From NCBI GenBank assembly GCA_964036295.1, contig OZ038462.1, forward strand, positions 18,791,264 through 18,855,263: a stretch of DNA of 64,000 nucleotides, in the 5' to 3' direction. Position numbers and translations under genes: made by a program. The notes below the pieces were generated by a model. That model made no database searches. It worked only from the letters and a program-made list of their open reading frames with translations, and had not been told where the DNA came from. Below are positions 1 through 11,159 of the stretch, piece by piece; position 1 is the stretch's first letter, and every line of letters begins with the position of its first letter. Source of the DNA: Plumapathes pennacea. Taxonomy: Eukaryota > Cnidaria > Anthozoa > Antipatharia > Myriopathidae.

Positions 1-1250
1 TGTGTTGTGGTGATTATGCCTCATATCAGTTATTTTAAAAAGTAACAAGCACATCACTCAATTGACTTGAATAAATTTTATTGCACAAACAAAACCGGAA
101 CAAAACAATATACTGTACATGTACCCTAAATGCTCTAATAAGCCCCCTCTATAACAATAATATCATTCAATTCAATTTATTATTTGAACCCCACACATGT
201 GAATCATATTACAATCAATATTATAAGAATAAGATGTAGATTACATTTCAGGGAGGGGAACTAATAATCTAAACCATTTCGGGCTTTTAAAAGTATAAGT
301 GCCCTTTCTTTTTTTATATGGTGCATTTCATTACTGTAACTAATTAGGTATTGCACAAAATAAAATAACATCAGATATAGTATAATTTACTATATAAAAA
401 TTTAATTTCTTACTTTTTCTATAGTTACATTTTCACTGTGTCAGGAGGTGTGGTTTTAATTTCCTATAAATTGATTTCGGGAGAATATATTCTTGAGTAA
501 TCTTTTGGTATATTATTCTGGATACCTGTTCACTTTGTTATTATTGAAAAATGCTCATAGTTTGTTCTACTATATAATTCTTGTGTAAATCGATTTCCTT
601 GTATTATGTTGTTCACCTAGTACATTGAAGTGTGATCAGTTTTGTTTACCAAGAATACCTTGTCGTCATCTAATCTCTTTAAATAAGCCCCTTACCCCTG
701 GTATTACTATGTTTTGTAATGTACACTTTCTGCTCAGTCAAATGAACCTGATATTACAGATTTACCTGGTCTATCAATGTACATCACAGGTAATAAACTG
801 AAAAGTTATACATGGCATGATAATAGGAGATTATCCATACCACTTTTTTGGTCTGATACATTCCTGCATGTTTCTTTGTAAGGGCTGATGGCAATTTTTA
901 TTCTCCAAAGATGAAGAGCACCTTGATATTTTACTATTGATTGGAGAAAATGTACCCAATCCATGGACCTTGTTTGGCTGAAAACTGCTCAACTTGTTTA
1001 AAGTTAAGATTTGTGCATGATGATATTAGGTTTAGGTAAATCTGTTTTTTTTTTTTTTTTTTTGCTGTGAACATATTTGCCTCTTTAGCTGGGCTGCTCT
1101 CCCGGCGAACATCTCTTGAAAAACCCATCACGATGTTTTATTCATGTAAACACAGACTTTCCCGCTAAAAAACTAAAAAGCCCCAGGCATTACCAGTTTT
1201 CGGCACCAGTTTCTACTATTAATATTTACTGGTACTCAGTCTTGGCCGAG
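1..1250. other. Non-coding AT-rich left edge
   Basis: I see no convincing coding sequence here. It is AT-rich and contains a T-run of about 18 near 1046-1063. TTTATT near 70-76 would read as AATAAA on the minus strand, so the edge could be the 3' UTR of a minus-strand gene lying outside the window. That is only a possibility. Confidence 0.4.
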
Positions 1251-1253
1251 CTT

Positions 1254-1740
1254 GGGGCGCGCTGTCGCTAAACGCATGTCCCAGAGTGGCACAGCGACGA
1301 GCAGTTGAAGAGGGATCTAGAGCGCTATGTGCTCTCAAATTTATCTAGGCGAGAGATTTTGGATTTTGTTACCCGGGACTACCCTAATTACGCGTGGAGT
1401 GGGCCGACCCTTAGTAGGAGATTGGCGTTTTCGACATAAAATACGTTCGGTATGAAACCGATATCAAAGACGTCAAGAACGCTGTCCGGCAGGAAATGGA
1501 AGGTCCAGGGCAGCATAAAAAAAAATGCGAGAGCAGCATAACTTGGCCGTGCCTCGTAGTTTGGTACACAATGTGATGGGGTTGGTTGACCCTGAAGGCC
1601 TCGAACGCCCGGGGCAATGTAGGTCACAAGAAACGACGGGGGGGGGAACCGGAATCTTTACATCATTGGTAAGAAGAATGCCTCTATTGCTCTATTGCTA
1701 TGATAACGGGATCGGCCCAGCGTTATCATAGCGAAAGTCG
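1254..1740 (-). repeat. Inverted-repeat element, copy 1 (hairpin plus flank)
   Basis: At 1697-1732 there is a perfect hairpin: GCTATGATAACG (1697-1708), a 12-nt loop, then CGTTATCATAGC (1721-1732). The stretch 1255-1288 contains CGCGCTGTCGCTAAACGC, which reappears in reverse complement at about 5063-5099. The loop sequence GGATCGGCCCAG also recurs, inverted, at 4911-4949. The two loci are therefore copies of one short element in opposite orientation, probably a non-autonomous DNA element. The interior differs in length between copies (about 400 versus 120 bp), so one or both are rearranged. Confidence 0.55.
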
Positions 1741-3366
1741 ATTTTGATTTCGATTTTGAATGTATTAAAATCTGTATGCTGATCATTTTCCCTCGAAGTA
1801 TTGTTTTAATACTCTTCTGTCGCCAGTTTCGGCTACCGTATTCGCTCAGAGCAATCGGAACTTGGAGTCTTGAATGATTTAGTCAAATGTCTATTTTTTC
1901 TTTCAAGACTAAAACTGTAACAAATGCTGTAATCTGACATGCGGTGATTGCAGCCATAATCATTCAGAAGCCCTTAGAAGTATGACTAGGTCTGAAGCCC
2001 GTGTATAATTTGAAGTAAACCGTTCAAGTTTTGCCTTGATTCTGGGAGAAATCATGCTCTTTTGAGCGGGTTCACATACAAAACAATTCGATATGCATGC
2101 CTGAGTCTTGGTGCGTGAGAAAAAAAAATCGCACAGGAAGCCTATTTGATTGTTACTGCCTATCGACCATTGAGAACATGCTTGGCAGGCTGTATGAATT
2201 AATTTGATGTGCCGACCGTGGGAAATACGTACGGCGTCACGCAATCGACTCTTTTTATAACGCAAAGGTATAACACACACCATTCTTTTTCTCCTTCCTT
2301 TGCGTGTAGCGCTTGACTTCGAAGAAAAGATTGAGTCAACATTTCGGTAAAACAAGGGCTGCTCTTGTTGGGAGTACCAAAGTAAAAGTCCCATCAATGG
2401 CAGAGCGAGGGGGGTATCTGCGATTATCGTATTTCTAGTAAAAATATAACTCATCCTGAGTTACTAGAGTGACCTGATTACGATAGTGTTCACTCACTGT
2501 GAAGAGGAACCAAGTCTATTCTTAACGGTTCTTATGAAATACAAATCGCATATGAGGTCGGTGCAGCTAAAACTAATACACTGTGTTTCCAACGTCCTCT
2601 ACTTTAGTCTCAGTGGACTTCGCTCCCTGCATCCTGATTGGCGAAGTAACACTGCGATTTGTCTAGGACATGATCTGCAGAAGCTGTTACATATAAGAAA
2701 ATGACACTTAGTACGTTGTACGTTTTGAAAACTGGGACTGACACTAATGCTGCACAGTGTACACTGTAAAAGCATCGCATCAGCATAACGACAGCACCCA
2801 ACGAAGATATTTCTCAAAATACGTTAGTTTGCGCAAATGTATGGTTATTTGTCCAAAATATAGTTTATTTTCTTCTTTTTTAACGTTGCTGGCAAACACA
2901 GAGGTGTTCCACACTCCCAGGAAGGCAAATTCAGAATATCCGTTTCCCAGCAGAGCGGTCCCAGAAAATCTCCCAGCCAGCAACTTGATGGTGTACCACT
3001 TTGTCAGAAAATGTCAACATTTCAAACAAAAATGTAGCCTCGATTGCAGTCTCGCTTGTTCCCATGCCTCCAGCGAGACTGAAAACGGCTATCTCTCTCC
3101 CAGCAGTCCGATTTATTATTTTTGAAGCTATTTGCATAAATGCAAATAACTTCTATGTCGGCAGTTTGGACTTTGGACGTTTATAAATGTGGGAAACGAA
3201 AAACACACGTACACAGATCTGGCTGAATGACAAATAAATAAGCGAAATGCTTGTTCAATCTACTACGCATTTTTTTTTTACTATGGAAGTTTTCTATCGC
3301 TGCTGAAGTGCACATCAACGGTATAAGGTTTCCGCACACCAAGGTACGACAATTGTTCAATGCAAG
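1741..3366. other. Intergenic region, no gene recognised
   Basis: A 164-codon reading frame exists on the minus strand (1960-2454), but its composition is unlike a conserved protein, it has no recognisable domain, and the surrounding DNA is similar in composition. Nothing else stands out. TTTATT at 3112-3117 could supply the minus-strand AATAAA for the single-exon gene that ends at 3367, giving a 3' UTR of about 250 nt. Confidence 0.4.
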
Positions 3367-4446
3367 TTATACATGCTCCCTTGAAGTCCGATTCCATGTA
3401 AAATGTGCAAACGGTTCAATTGAATATTTTGCAGGAACATCTAAGCAAACACTCAAAGAATTTTCAATCCTTTCGTGAGAGTTTGCTTGTAGATCTGTAA
3501 GAAATTTTTCTTTCCTATATTGTTGAGGAACTCTTTCGACCATTTTTTCCACAAAATATGAATACACTTCTTCTTGGTCTTTGTTACCTTTAGGGTATTG
3601 TCGGTGCTTTGGATTGCGTGGTGTAACAGGCGTGAACATTACTACTTGGCCATGAAACTGTACTTCAGCAGCCACGATGGCATACTTTTGACTGTGCCAC
3701 CAACTAACGTTGTCAAATTCTTCCAAGTAAGGCAGCAAATAATCACTTGCATTTCGATGTATTGCATTAAAGCAAGCGTCAAAATGAGTTGTAGTGATGT
3801 AAAGAGGACGAACGCTTCTGTTGCTTGGACCACAAAGTTTTTGTCTTTTGTTTATTACGGCGTTAGCATCACGGCTGCCGCCATAATTTAGCACTCCGAC
3901 CGCCGGTTCGTGCTGTAAGAGAAACTCCTCGAAAACACGCGCTGGCGCTCGAGTTTTCATGGCCGCTGGGGCGTAGGCAGTAAAGAACAGTTGTATATCA
4001 TCATCCATGAACACGTAGTAAAGCACATGGTCAAAGTTTTCTTTCTTGACCAACTCATAAAGCCTGTTCCTACCTTGGGTCCAAGAAGTCTTCTGGATGA
4101 AGGCATAGTGGACATGTGTGTGGCTGTTCTTCCAACATGGAGACTTAAAGCTCAACACAAACACCTCACAAGAGCATAGAGTTAGGTTTCCAAGGAAGTC
4201 GGTTTCAAGAATCGTTTTTGGCAAGCATACTTCGGTCTGAACCATATATATAAAAATCGGTTTTCGTTTAACAGTCTGTACGCCAACAGGATGAGCAGAT
4301 GCGAAGCTAGCGCCATTCTCTTCTTTACCCGCAACAATGGAACCGGGCATCTTGTTCCTACGATACCAGGGCAGAGTAGTTAAAATCACCGTTGTGACCA
4401 ATGTTGCCACAGTTAGGTAGATTACTGACTTTTGTTTCAGTTTCAT
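3367..4446 (-). CDS. Single-exon type II membrane protein, glycosyltransferase-like
   Basis: The 359-residue intronless reading frame has a short basic N-terminus (MKLKQK) and one hydrophobic segment at about residues 8-27, then a long luminal part. This is the layout of a Golgi type II enzyme. Residues 144-152 read YVFMDDDIQ, so D148-D150 resemble the metal-binding DXD motif of GT-A glycosyltransferases. Upstream, SWTQGRNRLYELV (121-133) and downstream PAVGVLNYGG (181-190) look like the nucleotide-sugar fold around it. Five N-glycosylation sequons (N87, N209, N232, N246, N352) and many cysteines support a secretory location. I recall similar uncharacterised multi-copy proteins in marine invertebrates but cannot name a family, donor or acceptor. 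The lack of introns and the flanking inverted repeats suggest a retro-derived or duplicated copy. The frame is intact and the ATG is the first in frame. Function is inferred from the motif only. Confidence 0.75.
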   Translation of the reverse strand: MKLKQKSVIYLTVATLVTTVILTTLPWYRRNKMPGSIVAGKEENGASFASAHPVGVQTVKRKPIFIYMVQTEVCLPKTILETDFLGNLTLCSCEVFVLSFKSPCWKNSHTHVHYAFIQKTSWTQGRNRLYELVKKENFDHVLYYVFMDDDIQLFFTAYAPAAMKTRAPARVFEEFLLQHEPAVGVLNYGGSRDANAVINKRQKLCGPSNRSVRPLYITTTHFDACFNAIHRNASDYLLPYLEEFDNVSWWHSQKYAIVAAEVQFHGQVVMFTPVTPRNPKHRQYPKGNKDQEEVYSYFVEKMVERVPQQYRKEKFLTDLQANSHERIENSLSVCLDVPAKYSIEPFAHFTWNRTSREHV

Positions 4447-4910
4447 GGTGAAAAATACGCTCGAATCTAGTCACCTCTGAGGGTTATATTGGCATGGCGT
4501 CAGGTTTAAACTGAGTTTAGTATCAGGCATGCACCACTGAAGGCGCCGAACACGCACATCGGCATAACATTTGCATAATGTTATGCGGATGTGCTTCAAT
4601 AGCACTCCTATACTCAGTTAAGTGGAAAGGGCACACGTACGGTGGCCCAAAGGGCATGACAATTCTTAATTTCCATGACAGCTCTTTTTAAGTATTTTGT
4701 CAACATTAATGATTTCACACAAGCACCACAGGGCTTGTTCACACTGGACCGTTCAAGCAAGCTCCAAGATGATCGAGGTCGCTTGCTAGTGTGAACGCAC
4801 TTTCTGCTTTGTTGATTATCTTGCTTCAAAATTGGGGATTTGGGTGTTCACACTCGAAAAATCATCTGGAATCTCAAAAATCTAGGCGAGACTAGGTGAA
4901 ATCGATTTTC
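4447..4910. other. Upstream flank of the single-exon gene
   Basis: No coding sequence is visible. The segment 4733-4855 carries three copies of a short motif, TTCACACT or its reverse complement AGTGTGAA (near 4738, 4788 and 4849), in both orientations. This is typical of a small inverted-repeat element. A similar pair (AGTGTGAACG and GGTGTGAACT) recurs near 61470-61510. Confidence 0.35.
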
Positions 4911-5100
4911 GCTATGCTAGTAACGCTGGGCCGATCTCGTTACCATAGCAATTTCGATTTCAAATGAAATGTTGGGTGCGGACCAGCGTTATCATAGCCC
5001 GCATTATATCGGGTCAGCGACGTGCCGTAGAGCGAAAACAAGATGGCGGGTCGCATTCGAAACCCAGAGTGACAAGCATTTAGCGACAGCGCGTCTCCCA
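4911..5100 (+). repeat. Inverted-repeat element, copy 2
   Basis: This is the opposite-orientation partner of the repeat at 1254-1740. It starts with the hairpin GCTATG...CATAGC (4911-4949), carries a second GCGTTATCATAGC at 4986-4998, and includes 5063-5099 with TTTAGCGACAGCGCG, the reverse complement of 1255-1288. The two copies bracket the single-exon glycosyltransferase-like gene. Confidence 0.55.
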
Positions 5101-5663
5101 ACCTCTGATTGGTCTGTATAAGACATGTGACCCAGATGGACAATGAGAGAAAAAACAGAGTATCTTGTGTCAGATATTTCAGGTACGTTTTTAGCTCGCG
5201 ATCCCAATGGGATTGCGAGGTTTTAAAATCACTTTGTCCCTCCCTATGTCCATCTGTTGTCAACAATAGATTTCCAAATAAAGCAGTTGCGGTTTTCCAA
5301 ATTAGGGCATGACGAAGGTCGCGTTACAGAATGTGTCGAACAACGCAGTTTTAAAAGGAAGATGTTGTCGTAGTTGTTGTGACCATGGTTTTGTTCGGAA
5401 CGTGTTTTCATTTGAAGGATTTCATGGGCCCGAAGTTTGTTTGGCCATTGATTCTGACATTAATTGTGTTTCACTCTGCTGTGTTTTGCGTTGTTATTGC
5501 GACATTTTGGCGCGGTGCCATGAAGGTCAAACAATCAGTGGCACCGATGGCGTTTTAATATATCATAAACAAATCTGAAGCCGTTGGTTTAGTATCAGCC
5601 AAAATTTCTGTAGTGACAGTAAATACGGCTTGGAAGATACTAGGCCGAAAGATATTGAATATG

Positions 5664-5712
5664 CCACTCGAAAATAAAATTCATATCTTCGCGCCGTCAT
5701 GTAATATCCTCT
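5664..5712 (-). repeat. Solo arm of the palindromic element seen at 44630-44764
   Basis: The 49 bases starting CCACTCGAAAATAAAATTCA and ending GTAATATCCTCT match the reverse complement of 44621-44669 with about two differences. Only one arm is present here, so this is a fragment of that palindromic family. Confidence 0.6.
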
Positions 5713-5756
5713 CTGTACCAACTGGAAATTACACGTAATTTTTAAGAAGACGAAAG

Positions 5757-6660
5757 TTATGCCGATATTTTAAATGAAAACGAGAAAATCGCAAAATACA
5801 CAGTTCTTTTTCGATAATTATCCTATCGACATTGCTTATGAATACGCATATCTCGGAGTAAAATTGACACCTTTAGAACATTCACGACGGCACATAAGCA
5901 ACTGAATGAAAAAGCAATGCACGCATATGCTGTGCATATCAATAAGGAAACAGTCACCAATATCAGCAAATTGCCACCACCATGGAAAGAAATTAAAAAC
6001 ATAAAATTTTTGATACCATGATAGCTCCAATAATAATTATACAACCACAGTGAAGTTTGGGTTGCATACATGAAACAAGATTTTGATCACTGGGGCAAGT
6101 CCCCAAGCGAAAAAGTACCCAAGATGTTGTAAAACATGTTTAAACGTAAACAAAAAAGCGTCTAATATAGCGGCTGTAAAGCCGAATTAGGTAGATTCCC
6201 TCTCAAGGTAGCCATAGATCAAAAGATTCTAAATTATACCTTGCACTTCAAAGCACAGCCGGAAAATTCCATAGCTAATCAAGCTTTTAAATTGTCAAAA
6301 CAATTACACTGTAAAGATCGAAATAAGTACTACGGAAATGTGCACCAAAGTCAAGAAAGGACCTTTACGAAATTTTAGAATTACCAACCACTGACCTATT
6401 GGTAGAATCTTAACGGTATACAAAAATACCAAGGGAAAATAGATATATTTCATTTGCACCTCTGACCATATTGAGGATGAGAGACATTTAATATTCTCTT
6501 GTAGTCATTACAACAAACACAGGGATAAATTAATTATTCAATATTGTGAAACAAATTACAAATTAACTAGAATTCAACCCAAAAAGATCATAAAACAGAA
6601 TTCATCACCATGATGATGAAGTACAAATCCTTGTTGTTCAAACTTTCTCGAAGTTCGTAA
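5757..6660 (+). pseudogene. Decayed non-LTR retrotransposon, C-terminal part of the ORF
   Basis: Conceptual pieces read across changing frames resemble the tail of a non-LTR (LINE-type) reverse transcriptase ORF common in marine invertebrates. In order they are EYAYLGVKLTPL near 5838, an AYMKQDFDHWGKSPSEKV piece near 6067-6117, KAELGRFPLKVAIDQKILNY near 6180-6240, and HIEDERHLIFSCSHYNKHRD near 6470-6530. The last has the C/H spacing of the zinc-binding tail that follows the RT domain. Stops and frameshifts break the frame many times, so it is an inactive relic. The assignment rests on remembered sequence style, not on an alignment. Confidence 0.6.
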
Positions 6661-6995
6661 AAAAACTGTTTCAAATTACGAGGACACCACTTAAAGACTA
6701 TAGAATGAAATTACAGCAAATATTGCTATACTCATTACTATTCATACTGTTACTTTTTTCTACAATAATCGAATGTGGGACGCGAGCTTAAAAAATTAGC
6801 TTTAGCAATGCCTGATGTTATTAGGGTCATGCCATAAAGTTATTCTCTCTCTCTGTCTCGCCTGGTCTCTCTGTAGCCTCTGTCTGTCTGTCTAATCTCT
6901 CTGGCGGATGGTACTGGGGTCGAGGTTGTGCGGCTGGATGCTTGAGAGACCTGGGAACTAGCATCATCTGACCAGCGGTTTTCTTCACTTTCAAA

Positions 6996-9900
6996 ATGGG
7001 GGCTGCGTTGCCGCGTTTTGTTCGGACGATAAAAAGACCGCTAGAAACACAGAGGAGAGTGGAGCAAACACTGGAAGGAAAACCAACAGTCGCTCCAAGA
7101 CATCCGTCCACTCAATCTGCAATGGAAGAGCTGAAAACTAGTGAGTAATTTACACAAAACTGTCGATGAATCTTGCGTATCTGCGGAGACGTTTTTAGTT
7201 TTACCAATTTCTCTCAGGAACCCAGGAACAGTTCTTAGAGCGCGAGAGCAACGATGCAGCATACTTAAACTTGTTGAAGGAAGTCAGAGTGGATTCAGTG
7301 GACCCCATGGTGAGTAGATATAAATTGTTTTCCGCTTCTTTCCTGAACCCCACCCCCGCCCCCCTCCCCTCCGCAGCTTTTCCTCGCCCCGATCCCACTC
7401 CGAACGAATTTTACCAGAAAACGAACCGGAACGCCTGCTAAATTTATTTAAATGCAACTGTTCGAAGCCGAATGAATGAGTTATTTGGCGAGAATTAATC
7501 ATTCCTCACCTGCCGAACAAGCTATCAGATGCAAAGCTCTTCCAACTGATGTCACATCTGATCTGGGGTGAGAGATCGACCGACAGAGTAAATGAGACTG
7601 ACAGAGAAACTTACCCGGGGGGCGTGGGGGGTACTCATAATTTTGGGTGAGAGTGTGCTGCCTGGTCCTGAAAACCCTTACCCTATTTCAGACAAAAATA
7701 TCTGATTTTCAGACCTGACTCCAAAATGTATAACCCTATTTCAGACCCGACCTCAAAATGTATACCCTATTTCAGAGTTGTTTTTTTTTTTTCTGTTGCA
7801 CCGAATACCGCCCGGTGTTTTCTTCCATTTGTCATGCAGTGTCCTCAACGACACATTTCTGTTAAAATCATACCCTATCCCAGACCAAAAAGACAAAATC
7901 TATACCCTATTTCAGACCAAAAAGACAAAATCTATACCCTATTTCAGACTAAAAATGCTTGAAAACGATACTCTTTTTAGGGCGGCACATACCTTGTTGT
8001 ATGATATACTGTGTGTCGAGAAACTGAAGAAGAAATTAAGAATTAAATTTGTTCAAACTTTGCAGTGAAAGAGTTGAGACACATTTCTAAAAGCAGAGCA
8101 AATTTGTGCTGTGTTTTTCCAATTTGACCTATACAGAGAAAAATGACAGTGAAGTGGTTTATATAACATTATGTACTAGGAATTGCATAGTGGTATGAAA
8201 TGCTGTCTACCCACTCTTGCTTTATGCATCTGATACAGCATCTTGCTGTATTTTCCTTCATTTCCATTAGCACACTCCAAATTCTGGACTGATCTATTTA
8301 ACAAACTGACATCAGTTTTTATGTGTCTGTCCTCTTATTGATCATGAAACGCGTCATAACATTGTCAAAAAGTTGTGGATGCATGAGGCGCTTCGCCAAA
8401 ACTCAAGCAACAACGTGGGGAAAACATGCAAGAAAACTGGATTTTGTTCGATTTGACCAAAATGTTGTCAACAACTTTTCTCACTTTCTAATTGGTCGAG
8501 ATTAAAATTCAAGACATTTCATTGGCCAAAAAGTGACAGTTTGACGTGAGCATTTCGCAAAATTTTGTCAAAGAAGTTGGAAAGAAATGAAACTAAACGC
8601 TTTTCTGCTGCGGTTTCTCAACAATTTCAAGACAAAACTCAAGGAAATTCGCCTCTGAACACTTCTGGTTCTCTACTTCAAATGCCGAATGTCGCTTTTG
8701 CAAGAGTTGAGGTAAAATTGAAGCTGAATTCACCTTCTTCGTCCAAATCACTGTCGTCAGCACTCGATTTTATGTGTCTGTCCTCTTATTGATAATGAAA
8801 ATTAGCCAATCACAAAGCGAGAAACTGACGTGTTATTGTAAAAAGAATGATTGCACAAGGCGGGTTGCTGAAACGTGTATGTGGTCAGAACACAAAGTTA
8901 TTTTAGTTATTTAAAGTTATTTATTTTCAGTTATTTTGCCTGCACATGAAACCACATCAGGTCAGCTGGCTCAAAAGCCATCGAGTACAGTGATTCAGTT
9001 TGAATGTTTTGAATCCTGGGCCTACGGGTTTTAAGAAACTGAAATAATTAAAATTTATCTTGTGTGTAATGTAACGAGACTCTCAATAATGGTATTAATG
9101 ACAAATACAAAAATAATGTTCTCTCAACACATGAATGACCAAATGTGAATTATAGATTCATAGATCTTTTACATTTTACCAATTGATGAAACAGATAAAC
9201 ATTGACACAAAATATCAAACCAGATACCTGTCAGAGAGCTCCATAGCAAGTGTGAAGTGTTGCTGTTTCACAGTTCATCAGGAAGGTTGGGCAATGTTTA
9301 TACTTCAATACTTGATTCCTTATCGACCAAAAACAGCTAAACAAAAAACAATTTTTTCCAAGCAAATAAGTGTACAATACATTCTCTGGTTAAATTACAG
9401 TAAATTTCTTGTACCAAATTTATATATTACTTGTATCTTATTACATTGTTATGCATCTAAAATAGCTATATATAGTTAATATAAAATTTATACTTCTAGT
9501 AAGCTACCAGTAATAATTACTGGTTACAAATTATTTGCCATTGTCATTATATTGCTTATTGTCAAACATCACAGGGAATACAGTTGTACTTCTCATATTG
9601 GGTGGGGTTGTGTCACACAGTTATCAAAGTCCTGACCCTGTTTCAGATCAAAATGTATGATTTTCAGACCTGTCCTCCAAAAGTTGAGTATATATATTGA
9701 TATTTCCTGTATATTGTGGTGTCATACATCCCTGCCAAAATCATTAACCTGATCCCAGACTAAAAGCTATAAATCACACTACAGTAACCTAGTTCTGACA
9801 AGAACAGTAACTGTTGCTTTAACACCATACCCTTTGGGTTGGTACATACACGTTTTTATGTGGGATCCATGGCCCCTGTGTGAACATGTACTATGACTGA

Positions 9901-10315
9901 AATATTTCCAATGGTCATCATATGTAAGTTACAACATAAAGGCAGGGAAGTACTAAATCTGACTTCAATGTAGAGTTTTCATCTTACAGTACATGTTGTT
10001 TTCTAACTCCAGCCAAACGTCACTGGCGACAGGAATGAACCACCTAAAACAGAACGAAAACTGCCTCAGTCAAGAGTGTGGGAACCTACTCAGATGGGGG
10101 AGACACCCAAAGGGAAAATTACAGAAGAAAAGCTGTCAGAACTTTTTGTGCACAATATGAAAAGTCCCGATACTTGGAATGTTGACAAGATTGCAACACA
10201 CTATGAACTTGAGAAAGAAATTGTTGCATCAGTTCTCAAATTCTACAGTGAATATGCTGTGATTGAGAAGCACGACTTTCCACAACCAATGGAGGATGTC
10301 TCATTTCTGAAGTGA
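6996..10315 (+). CDS. NDUFAF4, mitochondrial complex I assembly factor (3 exons)
   Basis: Predicted exons are 6996-7140, 7218-7309 and 10013-10315, joined at A|GTGAGT / CTCAG|GA and ATG|GTGAGT / CCAG|CC. Phases fit exactly and give 179 aa; the human protein is 175 aa. The N-terminus MGAALPRFVR keeps the MGA start with glycine 2, the N-myristoylation position in the family. The signature KPTVAPRHPST lies at residues 29-39, followed by LLKEVRVDSVDP in exon 2, as in vertebrate NDUFAF4. Exon 3 has KGKITEEKLSELFVHN and the helical C-terminal region TWNVDKIATHYELEKEIV. The family acts in the mitochondrial matrix or inner membrane in building the early peripheral arm of complex I. Intron 2 (2.7 kb) contains two copies of the G-tract repeat family. 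The gene is convergent with the LATS kinase. Confidence 0.92.
7617..8008 (+). repeat. G-tract-bounded repeat element, copy A (NDUFAF4 intron 2)
   Basis: It begins GGGGGGCGTGGGGGGTACTC and continues with TGGGTGAGAGTGTGCTGCC. It then has at least six units starting TACCCTATTTCAGAC. The last complete units are 32 bp long and nearly identical (about 7872-7935). It ends with GGGCGGCACATACCTTG. A (T)12 and a foreign-looking segment interrupt the array near 7776-7865. Other copies are at 9600, 13233, 25053, 38717, 40337 and 42152. Confidence 0.7.
9600..9880 (+). repeat. G-tract repeat element, diverged copy B (NDUFAF4 intron 2)
   Basis: It has the same order of parts as copy A but is more diverged: a GGTGGGGTTGTGTCACAC start, GACCCTGTTTCAGATC, ATGATTTTCAGACCTG, CCTGATCCCAGAC, and a terminal ATACCCTTTGGG followed by GGTACATACACG. 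That end matches the reverse complement of the left end of the copy at 40337. Confidence 0.5.
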
Positions 10316-11153
10316 TGTTTCAAGACTGAACTGATTCTCCTTACTTGCCCTGGACAAGAGCTATGAGTAGTGTTGGGAGAATTACTTTTTAGACAACTTG
10401 AATCTAAACATTACTTGACATTATCTCTATAGTGAACTTCATGTATAGTGAAAGGAGAAGTTTGCCTCTGATCACTCTTGCCATTGTGGTTTGAAAGTTC
10501 AGTTAAAGGGGCGATGATTTTGGACTGTGGTGGGAGAAGAGGGGCTTATGAATAATAATAATGATAATGACTTTATTTAAGTATCTGAAGTATTTAGCTT
10601 TGACAAACTATTTGGGGACACTAATATACTATCTAACCTACAGTCTGACTAATAAATTGAAATGCTAAAATTACACAACATTAAAAATGCTAAATCATGG
10701 TTGGTGTATGCAGTGCAGCTAGTTTGGTATGTACTGGTAAATATAACAGTTTGTGCTTTTAGCTGAAGCTCAAACTGTTACAACATTAGCACCTGTATTA
10801 TTGATTGAAGGATATTAAGCAACTAAAATTTATCTTTTTGAAATGCATTTGATGCAGACAAAGGTCTGAGTCAGGTGTTTAATACTTTCCCTAGTGAGAC
10901 ACTTTTAGAATCAATCATTAAAATGGACAACAACAACAAAAAAAAAAACAATTAAACAATTTCTGGCTCTTGTTACCACAAATTTATGAACAATGATTAT
11001 TTTCTTTTGTGAAATGGACAGAAAACTCAAACCCTGTTGTTTTCATCAATGTTGCTGCAAAAATCCAAACCCAATACAAAGTATTTAAATCTGAGTCACA
11101 CTAACCTCCAGGAATACCTCTAATATAGGTCCTAATTCTCCTTACTTGCTCTC

Positions 11154-11159
11154 AATAAA
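11154..11159 (+). terminator. Candidate polyadenylation signal for NDUFAF4
   Basis: AATAAA is followed within a few bases by a GT-rich run (TGTGTGTGT), the usual arrangement of a poly(A) signal and its downstream element. It would give a 3' UTR of about 850 nt. An earlier AATAAA lies near 10650, so use of either is uncertain. Confidence 0.4.

Noticed and set aside
1960-2454. 164-codon minus-strand frame
   Set aside because: No domain, no splice context, and composition matching the surrounding DNA. Chance frames of this size occur in 64 kb.
7725-8068. Frames reading the ACCCTATTTCAGAC array as protein repeats
   Set aside because: The array is intronic, its unit length is not a multiple of three, and frames shift between units.
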